Origin: Pholis gunnellus | Taxonomy: Eukaryota > Chordata > Actinopteri > Perciformes > Pholidae | Assembly (NCBI GenBank): GCA_910591455.2 | Contig: OU342804.1 | Coordinates: 11,751,133-11,815,132, forward strand | Direction: 5' to 3' | DNA length: 64,000 nt | In this document: piece by piece, positions 1 through 13,162 of the stretch | How positions within the stretch are numbered: position 1 is the first letter of the stretch | How the letters are laid out: each line of letters begins with the position of its first letter | Translations under genes and position numbers: made by a program | The notes under the pieces: generated by a model | Told to the model about the DNA's origin: nothing | Databases searched by the model: none | The model's input: the letters and a program-made list of their open reading frames with translations, nothing else

Positions 1-3000
1 CAAGCAGTCATTTATATTATAGGCTAATATAACTTTGACGTGGTATAATTTAGGTTAAACGTGCCAAATTTCTTTTGATTTAATGGTTTCTAGACAATGT
101 AAAGCATACAGTAGAGGCCCACACACACACACACACACACACAGTCACAGACCTATGAAAGTAGATTGGTAACGTTCTATTTGTCTTGTGAGACTGTGTA
201 ATAGATATTATATAATTCCATTGTCAATCTGGAGTTCTAAACACTGTCCCTTTTAACCAAATTTTCATTTGGTGTGGAACAAGGCCTCACCCTGTTGTAC
301 AAACATTCCTGAGCTAATATTGAGAATCTAAAATATATCTACAGACAGAGTATACAAACACACAATCGGGTTGGAACCGATTTTAAGTCAGAAAAGACAA
401 AGGTCCACTGCACTTAAAAGCACATTTCTGTGTTATTAGTCCACTTTCTTCATTGGTTTACTGAGTAAATCCGCTACTGTTAAACTTCACTGTTAAAGAC
501 TCTGCTATTCTTAATATGTGTCACTTTTTTTTTTTTTAATTCAGTACCCTTCACACCCCCCTTCACCCCCACGAGAACTAGTGACAGCAATGGAGGAAGC
601 CTCTCTGCCACGTGTTTCCATTCAAAGGTTGCATCTTTGAGTGGGCGAGCCACAGGATGCAGGTCAGCCATCACAGCTGACAGAGGAGGGCGTGGTGGTG
701 ACACGGAGCGTCGCACACGGGCAGAGAAAATAATTGGTTCGCAGGTCAAACTATTGCAGCACAACAGGGATTTTCCTACAGCTAAAGCCCCCGACGGTGT
801 TGCTCATTCTTGGCGGGGCCTCCATTGTCGGCGCTTCCCAAAGATAACAGAGAATGTGTGTTAATGAGGGCGACCATCGCTCATAGAATATGTTTCCCTC
901 TAATGCCGCGGCAGTTGCATGTGGGGAATACTTGATCCTGGCTTCTCTAGCATATAAGGTCATAAAGCGCTACAGCTTGTAAAGCTATGTATACGTTGCA
1001 GAGCAAATCTTATTGATGTTCGGCATATTAACTTCTGCTGTTTGAAGGATTTTCATCCTCCTGAACAAAATGCTGGTTGACAGTGTAGGTCAAATAGTGC
1101 AGTTATGTTAGTGCATGTGCAGTATGAAACACCAATACTTATGACACTAGATTGTAGGAAACAGATGGCCAGCCAGGGCTTTATGGAAGCCTGGAGAATA
1201 ACCATCATCAGGCTGATCTGAAGCTGCAGTTTTTGTTTAGCTGTGTAAACAGCTCTCTGCTTGCAGATGTTGAGTTTTTTTTCTTTGAATGGCATTGCCG
1301 GTAGTAAGCTGGGCTGGCTGGCGTACTCGGGGGATAATTATGGTTTTCTTCTTGGTGGCGGTGGTGGAAGGGGCTGGCCGTACAGAGGGGGCCCTACAGT
1401 TACAGGAGGAAGCAGGTCCAGTTACGAAACCTGAAAAAGGGGATGTGGCTGGCTACACCAACTGGAAACCGAGGTCTCTCTCGTTGTAGCACATTCTTTC
1501 CATCCTGTTTTTCTTCTCAAAGTTTGTTTCCAAATGGTGTCTTTTGACAAAAACAAAATCCAACAAAAGAAGCAAAACATTCCTTTAAGCTCATGTTTCA
1601 GTGTGTATGATTGTACATTTGTGTTGTATACTGTAGTCATTTTAGCACACAATGAAATAATGTGGAACTGAGCTGGATTAAAAAAAGCTACAAAGTATTT
1701 AGAAAAAAAACTATATTCCCCACATGTATACTTCAGAATACCTACTCTGAGTCAAAGGTTTAGAGTTCCTCTGTAAAGAGGATTTCAACATGACAGTAAA
1801 ATCCCAGGGTAGTATCTGTCAGAGAAAAGAGAATTCCCCTTGAAGAAGTTAGTTGTTTATTGCTTTGCGAGGCCTCTTGCTACCAAATAACGTTAAATAA
1901 ATTGTATTCTTTTTCACCATAATTTGTGTCATTGAATAACAAACTTCTTCTGAGCCTCGTCTAATTTTGTATGCTGACATCATGCTGAGGATGACTCGGG
2001 TGACTGATGGACAACAGTCTTCCTCTGTGAGTGTGCAGGTGTTTTCAAACCCAAACGGCATACGAGAAGGAAATGGCATGGACTAACTCGATGAAATCTA
2101 TTTTAATATTGGATTTGCCCCATGGCTGATATGTTTAGATCAAAATTCTATGTATCTTTAAATCAATAAACCCCTCTCTAGACTGCTGTTTGTGTCAAGC
2201 AGCAGAATTGATGGTCTCACTTGTGGTGGTGCGAATCGGCTCCAGTTTGTGGAAGTAAATGTGAAACACTTGAGGAGTGACTGCCAGCTTCCGAGCACAT
2301 GGCGCTCTTGCTTGCACTTCCTGTATTTATTATAAGCAATGGCATTTGAATGTGGCTAATTCAATACCAGTAGACGGTACTGGGAGGAGAGCAGGGGAGA
2401 TGGGGAAAGGACAGGAGGCCTAATCTAATCTGCCCTTTGCATTGTGGTACATGCATCAGTCATCAGTTTATTGAAAGGCTCTGTGAATAGCAAAAGTCCC
2501 GCAAGATTACGTGGCCTAGACCCCAACCCAATTCTGACCGGGATAGAATTTGTCCCATGTACATACTAAAAATAACACAGTGTAATTTGGTCTTTCATAG
2601 TCACTGATTATATCATGGCAAGTATTAATATTTGTAATATAATATGGCTTCATCGTGGCATACGTTTTACTGCAATTGAATCAGTTTCTCAGTCAAACCA
2701 TCAAAAAAGATGGCCATCTTTTAAAATCTCTTGCGTCATTGTCTACAAAACAATTCTGAATTAAGTGTGGGGTTGAAAGCTTTTATGAGTCTCGACTTGT
2801 CTATAAAATATATTAAATGTTTCTATAAAATATGGCAACATGTATTAAAGAATGTGTAAAGTTGGGATACGCCTCAAATATCGTAACACATAAACACACA
2901 TAAACCCACGCCCTTTTCTTTTTCCACGCACTCATTGGTCTTGCTTAAAAGAACAGCCTCAAATCAAATCAACAAGACAAATATAAAATGGTTAAAATAA

Positions 3001-5630
3001 ACGTTTTACTCTGTTGGAGATTGATCCCTCAAAAGTGCGCTAACCGAAAAAGTGTTGCCCTCTATAACCTCTTAACCTTTCGAACACTGTGAAATGTAGT
3101 GAATTAACAGAAAAGTCACAAAAGCCCATTCGGCTATTAAAATAATTTGATGACTACTTGCGCACTGACTTTAGAAAGAAGCCCTCATTGACACCGGGTA
3201 TAAGATCACGGGCTATATACTGGTTTCAATAATATGTTGGACATTTACTGGCGTCTTCATAAATGTAAAGTATGTAGACAAAGAGAGAGAACAAGAGAAG
3301 CCACGTGTGGGCGAGCGAGGAGGAGCGTACATAAGCGTATTGAAACCGAAATGAACTATGAGACTATGTTTAGTGGGTATTACATGTAAGTCTTGTTTTT
3401 GCATAGAAGTGCAGCTATGAAAGTACACTGCAGAATGTCTTTACTAACAGTGACAACCAGAGATTAACCTGTCTCGTATGAATGGCTTAAATTTGCATTG
3501 AACTCTCGTTGGGTTCATACACGTCTGATCGTGTGAAAGGATAATTAAGACATTAAACTGTATTTTTCTGTGTTTTTTGACTTGAATGCTTGACCGAAGC
3601 AAACCAGCTCTCCAGCTGATGTCCACAAGACTGGTTCCTTTGGTCCAGCGGACGTTTACCCGCATCACCTTTAACCCCGGATCTCTATGGGCATGGGCTT
3701 GTTCACCGTTTTTCTTTTCCAGAGGTCACTCTTTGTCCCTTTTTGGTCCAGGCTTATGGAATGCCAACACAAAGACGGCCATAAAAGCAGAGTGATTTGC
3801 TTGGGAAAGAGAGCTGCCTGTTTGCTCTCCATGAAAAGGCTTTGATTTGAATTGGGTGTAGGTTTGGTGAAGATCTGACCTGATTTGTAGATGAGATTCA
3901 TTTATTACCCAAGTGATTGCTTGGCATAAAGAAAAATGGATTGACCGTTCCCAGGCAGCATTCAAGCAGAAAATGTCCCAGACAATGGCGGTCTCAAATG
4001 AGGAACTTTCCAAGCTTCATTGAAATTGAAATTTTCAAAGAACTCCCACCTAGCCCAGGCTCAGGTGGGAGGAAAATTCTAATTAATTCATCATAACTAA
4101 TCCCCTTTCAAGCATCGTAGTCGATGTTTCATCTACAAGTCTAATATGCTAAAGTGCTGAGCCAAAACGATACAAAATGCGTCGCCATCCAAATACGTAA
4201 AGGAACTGCGTTGTATCTCGCTGCTTGACAGTTCTCCTCAGACTGCTTCGCTTGCTGAACATCTGGCATCGCCTGGTGTTTCTAAGGCTGCCAGCAGATA
4301 CCTACTACTCCTGCTTTGTTTCCTGGGAGGCTAAACATGTCACTCGGCTGCTCAACAGACTGCTTGTGTGTGCACCAGGGCTACCGAAGATTAATGTAGT
4401 GCAGATAGCAATTGTGATTAAAAAGGTCCCACGTATAGTCGATTCTGGATACATAAAAAATCAACAGTGCCCATGTGCGGCACACATGTTTTTATATTGT
4501 CGTATCTTCGTTTGATCACTGTGATTAATGTGAAAAGAAAGAGTATACAAAAATATTGGCGTAAGCCTTAATTACTCATGCTAATCAGGGTGCATATTTA
4601 AACAAAAAAAGGTGGCTCAATCTATAACCAGTACTTAACCAGATTGTTGCAGTGTGCGTTGCAAAACCACGGAAATGATGACTTAGTGTAAAACAATGAT
4701 GACAAAATGATTGAAGTCTTTGAAAATATCGAGAAAAGTAACTTGCTGCAACTTACTAGTGTCCCGCTTGTAGGCCTATTTAATGAAATCCCACCCAGCA
4801 TGCCTTTCCACGCTTATCATTGTCACACTGTCGTTTTTCTAAAGCTGTCTACAAGATACACAGGCCGATCCCGGTCCCTGTTACACTTCACCATCTCTTT
4901 TCTTTGACACAAGGGTCTGTACATTCCTGCGTCTCAGCAGGAAGCACACAGTGACGTTAGTCGGTTTTGTGTGGCTGCTGTTCCAGGATTCAGTGACGCC
5001 GGTTTTACAAGGCTGCTAAGCGATTCTCTCAATTGCCAAGCTTTCATAGTAAAAGACCTGGCACTCAATGCCGCACAGTTTCAGCTATTCATCCGAGCTC
5101 GCTGAGAGACTCGGCTCTATTGAAGCGTACATCTCTCTCTGTTCTCCCAGCACAACCACAGGGCTTATGGTGCTGCTTTTTTTTTTTTTTTTTTGTCATG
5201 GTAACTTTAGAGTTGGAGCATGAAAAAAGCCCCGTCAGGGTCAGGAGCTTTCACATCTGGTAAATGAGAGGTCTCGCAGTGTCAAATTGCTGTTTAATGA
5301 CTAGACGAACCCTTTTAAATGCTGAAGTCTCTGGGTCACCTGACCTGGATCGTCAATGTAAGAGTGTTTTATTAACCTTTTCACTTCTTTTCCTTGTTGT
5401 ATTCAGTCGTTGAGGAAACCATGCTCTGCTCTGAACGCGTCCATTGTGACCATCGCGACCAAAAACCTGCCAATCTTTTCTGTACATACTGAACATACCA
5501 ACAACTACAATATTTTAGAGCTCCCCTTAATGTCTCTAATTAGGCTTTTTGGGGTTTGAGCTGTACGGGTAGAGAAAAGCCAGGTTTTTAGCTCTCCTCA
5601 GTGTTCCCGACTCAAGGGTGAATACACATG
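1..5630. other. Upstream sequence, no gene seen
   Basis: A/T-rich DNA with only short chance frames. Contains a (CA)n tract at 121-142, a T run near 526-538 and a T run at about 5168-5184. The block 620-960 is richer in GC than its surroundings and could be a non-coding exon or enhancer, but nothing in it reads as a known protein. Confidence 0.5.
121..142. repeat. (AC)n microsatellite
   Basis: Eleven AC units. Confidence 0.9.
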
Positions 5631-5935
5631 AACGCGTTGGATATAAACGCCTTACGGGACCAGACTCGTAACTCACGCGTCATCTTTGGAGGCCAGTGTC
5701 TTGTGCGGGTTTAGACAAGGCTTAAGAAACGTATTTCCCGGCAACAACAACTGTGTAAGTTTTGAGAAATTGGATCAAATGATGACTCGTTGCCAGCAGA
5801 AACCTCGCCACGCCTATTCATTTTGAAAGAGCAACGGCCAATGGAGAAACTCCAACTCGACCGACCAACCGTAACTTCATCCCTCACTCACTAACTAGTG
5901 ACTAGCCAAACATGGGGGCAGGGTGGCTTAGCTAT
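5630..5935 (+). promoter_or_regulatory. CpG-richer block, possible distal adcy7 promoter
   Basis: CpG density rises here against the flanks (acgcgt twice, ccggc, ctcgcc, cgaccgacc), and a CCAAT box sits in cggccaatgg (about 5836). About 2 kb upstream of the probable adcy7 leader exon, it is a candidate start site for a first non-coding exon. Inference only. Confidence 0.25.
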
Positions 5936-7998
5936 TGCACTTGAGGTTGTTTTCTGGTCATGTTGAGACTTGTCACTGACTGGTTGATCACTGTGCCAGA
6001 CACTTTCAAAGAAACAATCACATTCCAGACGTTTGTTCATGGATTAAAGGAAAAATGACCTACACGAGATCCATCATACTGAAAGAAACAGCTGATGGTT
6101 CTTTTTTTACTTCTTAGCACATCCTGTGGTCCATTGAAAAGTACTTTCCTTGAAGGTGTGCTGTCGGTCCCTGTCAGATATGGTCTGGACTGTCTCCGTT
6201 GTGGTTTTAACTGCTTCTCTAAGATTGATGTCACTTAATGTCTTCGCTTTGAACTTGATCATTTGATTGCGTGTGCTTTTCAAGTCAAATGTTTTTACCT
6301 GCATGTGCATTCCCATGCATGTGGTCATAAAATACAGCCTATAAACGGCGGACATATTTATTCCTGCTTTGTCTACCAACTGTGATGACATTTTATAGTA
6401 ACATCAGCGCTGCATACAGTCGTTCCCAGGTTTAAGAGCTCTACCTGGCATTTAGTAGGTATGTGGTAAATGATTCTCTCATTGTAAACGCCAGTAAACA
6501 TCTACTCAGGGTTCCCTTCTTACGGGCCAGCTGGTTGTTATTGATGCAAGAGGACGACGCGATCCCTCACCTCCCTGCTCTCCCTCCTGCTTTTACTGCC
6601 CTCAGACTGCCGGTGGCGTACCAACGGAGGCTGGGGAGAGCCGGCTGGATGCTGTTCTGTCCAGCAGAGTCGGCATTGAAAGGGAAAGTTAGAAGTGGCC
6701 GTAAACTCATGACACCGCTTACTGTGACTGTGCATTTTATCGCTACAAGATGGAAGCGTTGGGGCTGACTTTTCCCTCACACAAAACACAACACGTGTGT
6801 GCGTGTGTGTGTGTGTCTTGCCCTTTTCTGCTCTGCTTTTCTCTTTTTATGGCGCATAGCATCTGTCACAGTTGCTATGTGAGGGACAAACATGAGGCAG
6901 TGCCTTACACACACTGGGACAGCGATATTAGCAACTGGAGGAAATGAGGTTTCTATCGACAGCGGTGCGAAGTTCATGTTGTTTCTATTGAGCTTCAAGC
7001 CAGTGTCTCCTCCTCCTTCACCCAAATGAATATATGTAGGTATTATCATGAGCCGGATAGTCACATGCAAAGTCAGCCCTCTCTAGTTTTTGAGCTGTAT
7101 ACGTAAACTAATTTAAGAATCTCAGCAATTTCAGAGGAGTCACAGGAGGACTCTCTGTGGTGTCTACGGACCGCATGTTGTGATTATCAGGTCTTCTTGC
7201 AGCTTCATTGTTTGAAGAAATAATCACATTGTTTGTTTTGGCAAAGCCTGCCTGGTTTCTTCTCCCAGACACTGTAGTATTAATGCAACACAATGTATTG
7301 TAGGTAGAAAGAGGATAAATGGTACGTGTTGCATAGTGTCACCGCAGATTAGATTCTTGTGAATGTGAAATTGATCATCCTTCAATTTAATTATCTGTCA
7401 ATGATGCAGATGAACAGTTATGGATTTCATGTTTCCACCCGCTAAGCCACAAGTCCACTTCTCTTTGGTTTGCGTGTCTATCGTCTCCTTTTATTGCCGT
7501 CGTCTTGGCTGCGGATCTCTCTTGTTTGTTAGTTCAGCTGGCGGAGAATAAAGTTGTTTGTGGCTCTATGGAAGTTCATTCCGCAACGTTGTATTGTTCG
7601 GCGAATGGCTCCAAAGCAACTGCTCTCATTAGCAGTGTGTCTCATCATTACGGCTGCTTTCTATGAACGTTCTGGCCAAACCGAGCCGGGACCCTGGGGG
7701 AAACACAGACGGGGCTTTCTGGGATGTGGAAATTGGAGAGTTCAGGTATGAATAAGCATGTGCTCATCGAGGGATCCCGATATTTATGTCTCACTTTCAC
7801 AATATTCCCAGTGAGTCGCGTGTAGTGCCTGATTACAGCCTGCCTTTTTCAGAAGTTATGGCCAGGTTCCTTTTCAGATGAATTAAGCCATATTTTGTGT
7901 TGCATATGCCCATAAAAAATGTGTTTGCTACCAAACCTTTGGTAAAATGATTTTCTCTTCCCCCCCTACCCCCTCCCCTCCTTCCATCTGCCTCTCAG
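5936..7998. other. Region upstream of adcy7 leader, no firm gene
   Basis: Contains a (GT)n tract at about 6795-6818. At 7605-7745 a short frame starts with a hydrophobic signal-peptide-like stretch (KQLLSLAVCLIITAAF) and ends at a good donor (gttcag|gtatga, 7746). This could be a non-coding or small coding first exon; I recognise no family. Confidence 0.3.
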
Positions 7999-8526
7999 GA
8001 GTGGAGCTGCCAACCTCAACGCTCCATTACATCCCAAAACCTGGTGGGATCACTGATGACCTTTGTTGCTGCCCTCACCAGCTCCTGCTTTCCTCCTGAT
8101 CTTCCTCCTTATCCCTCTCCTCCCCTTTCTTAAACTCCCCTCCTCCTCCTCCGTATCTCCCAGCCCCAGGCTTATTACTCCGACCCAGTGCAGGGAGCAG
8201 CACAGTAGCTGGCAAAGGATGAAGCAGGTCTGCCTGCCAACACCAGACAGAGGATAGAAGACACAAAGGGACCAGCGAAGGGGAGAGAGACAGAGAGAGA
8301 CAGAGAGGACGACTAGTAAAGAGAGCTGCAACGAAGCAACAACATTCAAGATGCCACGCCGAAGGAAAAACACAAGTTTCACTTGAGCGCCATGAGCTAG
8401 CAAAGGGGGCCCCTTAACAGATCTAGAACTGTGGACTCCTTCTCAAGCAACTTCTGGCTCACACACTCTCCTGCTCTCTCGGGCTCCGTGTTAACACCTG
8501 ATATGCCTCTGTAAGAAGTGTGAGCC
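7999..8526 (+). promoter_or_regulatory. adcy7: Probable adcy7 5' leader with five upstream ORFs
   Basis: A long C/T tract ends in ctctcag at 7998, a good 3' splice site, so 7999 may begin the exon that carries the start codon; an earlier non-coding exon would then exist. The leader holds upstream ATGs at 8056, 8219, 8351, 8392 and 8503. Each opens a short frame that closes (8133, 8257, 8386, 8400, 8514) before the main ATG at 8527. This arrangement usually lowers translation of the main frame. The leader boundary is inferred, not proved. Confidence 0.5.
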
Positions 8527-8691
8527 ATGCCAGCCAAGGGGAAGTACCTGTTGAACGACCGGGAGCTGAAAAATGAGGCGCTGTACCGCAAATTCTCTTG
8601 CATCAGCCAGTATCAGCCGCTGGTGCTCCTGCTGGGCCTCTCCATGCTCTCCTGTGGAATCCTCCTCATCCTCTTCTTTGCCCTCCGACTG
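8527..8691 (+). CDS. adcy7: adcy7 coding exon 1 (residues 1-55)
   Basis: Start codon at 8527. Encodes the cytosolic N-terminus and membrane span 1 (hydrophobic run PLVLLLGLSMLSCGILLILF). Donor is ctg|gtgagt at 8692; phase 0. An exon of at least 500 nt of untranslated leader appears continuous with it upstream. Confidence 0.93.
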
Positions 8692-11600
8692 GTGAGTATT
8701 CACATCCATATGTTTGTTCAAAACTGAAAGAAAAATGTTTGCTCTGTTTGCAGATTTCACATTGGTCACGTAGAGTGTTGAATATCATGGACTGTTATAA
8801 GTTATTGATCATACTAGCGCACTGCCGTTTGATTGGCTCATTCAACAAAACGTCAAACTCGACACCTCACCTTCCTCTGGTCCTGAACAGTGTTGTGCAA
8901 GTTCTGACTTCACAAGAGCTAGCTCAATGTTCAGTTCACACAGATTAAATATAACTAGTTCATGTTCACAGTTCACAATTTAACTAGTGCAGTGCTGTTA
9001 CGTGCGTGAGCTGGACCCCCACCTACGTGCTGATGTCTGTCTCCGCTCCTTTTGATTGTGCTTTGATTGCAAATGGATACATTCAGTTTACCAAGCGAGT
9101 TCATGCACAACACGGGTCCTGAGCGATACACCTGCCATGAAATGGATGCATCCCCCAGCAATGCCAGAGTATACGTGTTATTTGGGTCCAACAGCTCACA
9201 TCGACGAAAGAGAGAGCTGTAACGTTAATATTGTAGAGACCGTCAGAGAGCAAGCTATACCCAGCATGCTGTTCGGCTGTGTAACCGTTTATAAGGGTCC
9301 CCTCTCAGTACACTACACAGTGTTTACATAACGTTCGACACAAATGTCCTGTAGATCTCAAAAGCTTGCATGAAAACAGTCATACGTACAGACAGACAGA
9401 CATGTTTGAGTGCCTTTATGTTCGTCAAGTTGCCGGTTTTCATAGTGTTTTTGGGCGCTTGCAGTACACATGGTGCAAGGGTTGGAGGAATGGCACAACA
9501 AGATGATTGTTGGTGCAAGTCAAGATGTTGCCATTTGTTACAGTCAACAGTCTGACCAAGCTGGTCAATTCGGTCAATTCTGAATTCACGTAACCTCACC
9601 GTTGTGCTTCTCTGTTTTTAACACAATGCTTCTTATTGTGGAATAATTTAAAAGTTGACTTTATAGTCATAGTTAAAGTAGGCAGTGAATCTCTGTTTTC
9701 CTCTCTCATGGTATGTTGTATTTCTTTTGTACAGATGTCATATTACTGAGTTCAATAGGCCTTTCTTCCACCAGACACTTTAACTTGTCATAGCAGGACA
9801 AACAGGTGTAACAATTAAATGGCTCTGATCCATCATGTAAGTAAGTCAAGACCTGTAAGCCATTCTAGTGAGCCATCATGCACAAGATCAGGACTCCTGG
9901 AACTGCCTCGACTAAATTGAAAACGCACCTGTACTTTTCCTGCTATGACATGTCAAAATGTTTGCCCTCTATATATATCTATTTACGATCAGTTCTTGTA
10001 ACATCTGATTTACAGATTATATTGTGTGATTTGTACACTCAGTAGCCACTTTTTAGATACCAGTGCAGTCTCATGCAATCCAATACAACTGTTGGCTGCT
10101 TGTATGATGCCTTGTATGAGGCTAGCCTCTTTAACACTAGCTTCTGTAACTCAGTGCAATCTCTGGTTTAACCTGTTTTTCATCAGTCGTTTCTGAAAAA
10201 GGAGGCATGTTGATGGGGTTCCCATGAGACAAATCTGCATCCACTAAACGTTATATTGAAAATGTTGTGGTTTTAACAAAGTTACACAACTTTTACTGTG
10301 TGAGAACAGAAAATACTACAGCTCCCATTAAGAGACTAGTAGTGCGGGCAGTGACGTGATTCTTTTGTCTCTAATTTTACAGTTGTAATTTCTGTTGGAA
10401 AAACTGCCTCTCCGTCCTGCTGGTATTACAGACATGTCTGAGCTAGCCACAACCCTTTGACTCACTCATGGACCCTTCTGTCGAGCCGAACGTCTGGGGC
10501 TTATGGGAAATGGTGTTTGTTAAAGGCTCCTAAAACACAAATGTATTGAATAAACAATGTTCGATAAAAACCATCCTCGTCTAAACATATGTACCGAGCC
10601 ACATGTTGAGAAAGGCTGTTATAGGCTGTATTTTTAGTTATCAGAGTCGTTAACAAATGTCAATGGGATTTTGAATGAGGTGTCCTTAATTCTGCACCAG
10701 GACCCATAAGCTCCGGTGTTACTTCAGCTCTCTATATGTGGAGGTGTTGATTAAATTATATGTTTTAGCATTAAGGTCATAGTTAGTGTTGGTGTTGTAC
10801 TGGCCTGCATTATATTGAGAGGTGCTTCTAATATTTGTTTCATTAGGAAAGATTATGGAAATCAAGTATTAAGATGCATTGAGAATTATTTGAGAGATTC
10901 ACAGCCCTATAGCATTTTCATATTGCTTTGACGGTGCAGGGAGGAGTGTATGGGGACTAATGTGGCACATTAGGACAGCAGCATTTGCCTAATGTTTAGA
11001 GAAGCACGATGTGACTGGATGGTCAGTTTGAATCTCCAGGTTGGCTGTGAAAAATGTGACAAATGAAAAACACTCTCTTCTCCCTCAACAACTACTTAAA
11101 TAATGCACTCGACTCCCCTTCACTACCCGTGCAGCTGCCTAGAAGCGTGAATGAGTGAGTGATTGTGTAACTGTTTGACTGTGAAGGAGGACATCACTGA
11201 AATAGACACGAAAATAGAGGAGGCATATTTCAGTTGCTTTCTCTTAAGATTAGAAAAGGGGGACAGGTTGGAAATGCATCTATTAAACAAATCCAGGTGC
11301 GTGTTTGATAATGCTGGTGATACTTCTCTGTCAGGAAATTGTCTTGCCTTTCTCCACAGTGAGGTCAGGGGTCAGGGTGAGCTACAGAACAGTAGCCCCA
11401 GAACTGGAAGCGCTTCAGTTTTGCTCGAAAAATTACTTCAACGGAAGATATGCCTGCAGACACGGGGTGCACTCTATTCTATTGCTGGCAATGTCTCCAT
11501 GCTACATAGACTCTACCATGCTGCGCTTAAAACAAAACCCTTTTTTTTAAGGTTCATTTGAAAACTGACTAGAATGAAATGGACCAAGAGAAGACTTGGG

Positions 11601-13131
11601 CATAAAACGGTGGTTAAAACAAAGTGGCTGTCAAAGTGTAGCGACTGTAATTGCGATTCTGACAGGAATGGACTCTGGTGGATCGGCAACATGCTGTTGA
11701 TGTTGGCATGATGGCAGGTAGCATAGCATTCAGTCATTCCAGCGGTTCATACAGTGAACTGACAGATTCTGTCTCCGGAGATTAAATTACTTTCCCTAGT
11801 TGGAAAAAGCATCGTAACCTTCCCTCTATTGTGTTGCTGCTGACTCTCTGGCACGCTCCCGTTCTCTCTTCATTGTACTAAAGATCTTCCATTCCTTTTG
11901 AAATGGCTACATCCGTCATATACAAGTATACTCCCTCCTTGATTTAGTCTCTTGCTCACACAGACACAAAAACACACACACACACACAATTGTATGTCCC
12001 GCAATTGTCTCATTTTTCATTTAGTTACTCCTAGATTGTAAATTGTGACACTAAATGTTTAAAATTCACTAACTAACCACCTCATCCATCACTGGACATA
12101 CCATCACTCATCCCTCTATTCCCTTTCTCCTCCCTCTTCTTCGCTGTCTTCCCGCACACACAGTTGCCAGGGGTACAGAACAGTTCAGAGAGAATGCTGG
12201 AATGGAGCTTGCGTAACACTGTTGTTAAATGCAAAGGAGGGGCAGGGTGCCTGTTGGGGGGGTGGGGGGGTGCAACCAGTGTCAAAAAGTCACTGTCAAC
12301 TTATGTAACTCCTCTCCAATCGACCTCGCATGAAGAGCAGCGCTGAGAGGAAAACTGGCTGAGCCGACGTTTCAAGTGCCACTTGTGGCACCAGTGTCAG
12401 GCCCTGATTGGATGGAGGATTCGTATTGTTGTTTGGGTTCTTGAAATTGATTCTAAGAGCTGTGTTTGTGGAGTGTATGTTTCATTATAAGCTGCAGTGT
12501 CCTCCATACATGGCTCTTGTTTTTTGTCATTTCACACTTTTTCATTTTTCAGCCACTGCGGCTTGGACCGTTGCCTTTGTTGTCTTTAATTGATGGTCTG
12601 GTAGTTGATGCATTCCTCACTGTTAACAGAAATATAGTGTTTAAAGCTGTGAGGAATTGTCCCTGTATATATCATACTGGCAGGAACAGCAGGAGCATTT
12701 GCACATTTAGTGTAAAGAAACAATGGACATATACTGTACACTGTAAATAATATTGTTTGTCCATATAAATAAATCTGTCTATCAGTGAGAACCTGCTGAT
12801 ACCGCAGACATAAATACAGAAAGAGTTCTATATCATATAAAATACTGTCATGAATGGGAATGAAAAGTATGCAAATACTACTTTCATGTTGCTTCTTTAG
12901 TCCTTGGAGTGCCATGCTTTGAACATTCTAGATATATCTATTCATATGGAATAATTGTTCCTTTTTTTGATTGTTCCGCTTACAAAAAGGTTTTGCCAAG
13001 ACCCACAGCTGCATAGGGAGTAGAAAGTGCTTTAGTTGAGATCTGGCCTTTCCAACGCTGCCATGGTAACCAGAAAGCTCACCATACAATGCAGAGATGG
13101 CCTTCTCTGAGCAGAGATCTATTAACACTGA

Positions 13132-13162
<31 letters not shown>

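Noticed and set aside
1289..1489. Glycine/valine-rich frame
   Set aside because: Short, no family match, no splice or promoter support.
9370..9555. Short frame with a hydrophobic centre
   Set aside because: Inside adcy7 intron 1, no family match and no splice signals.
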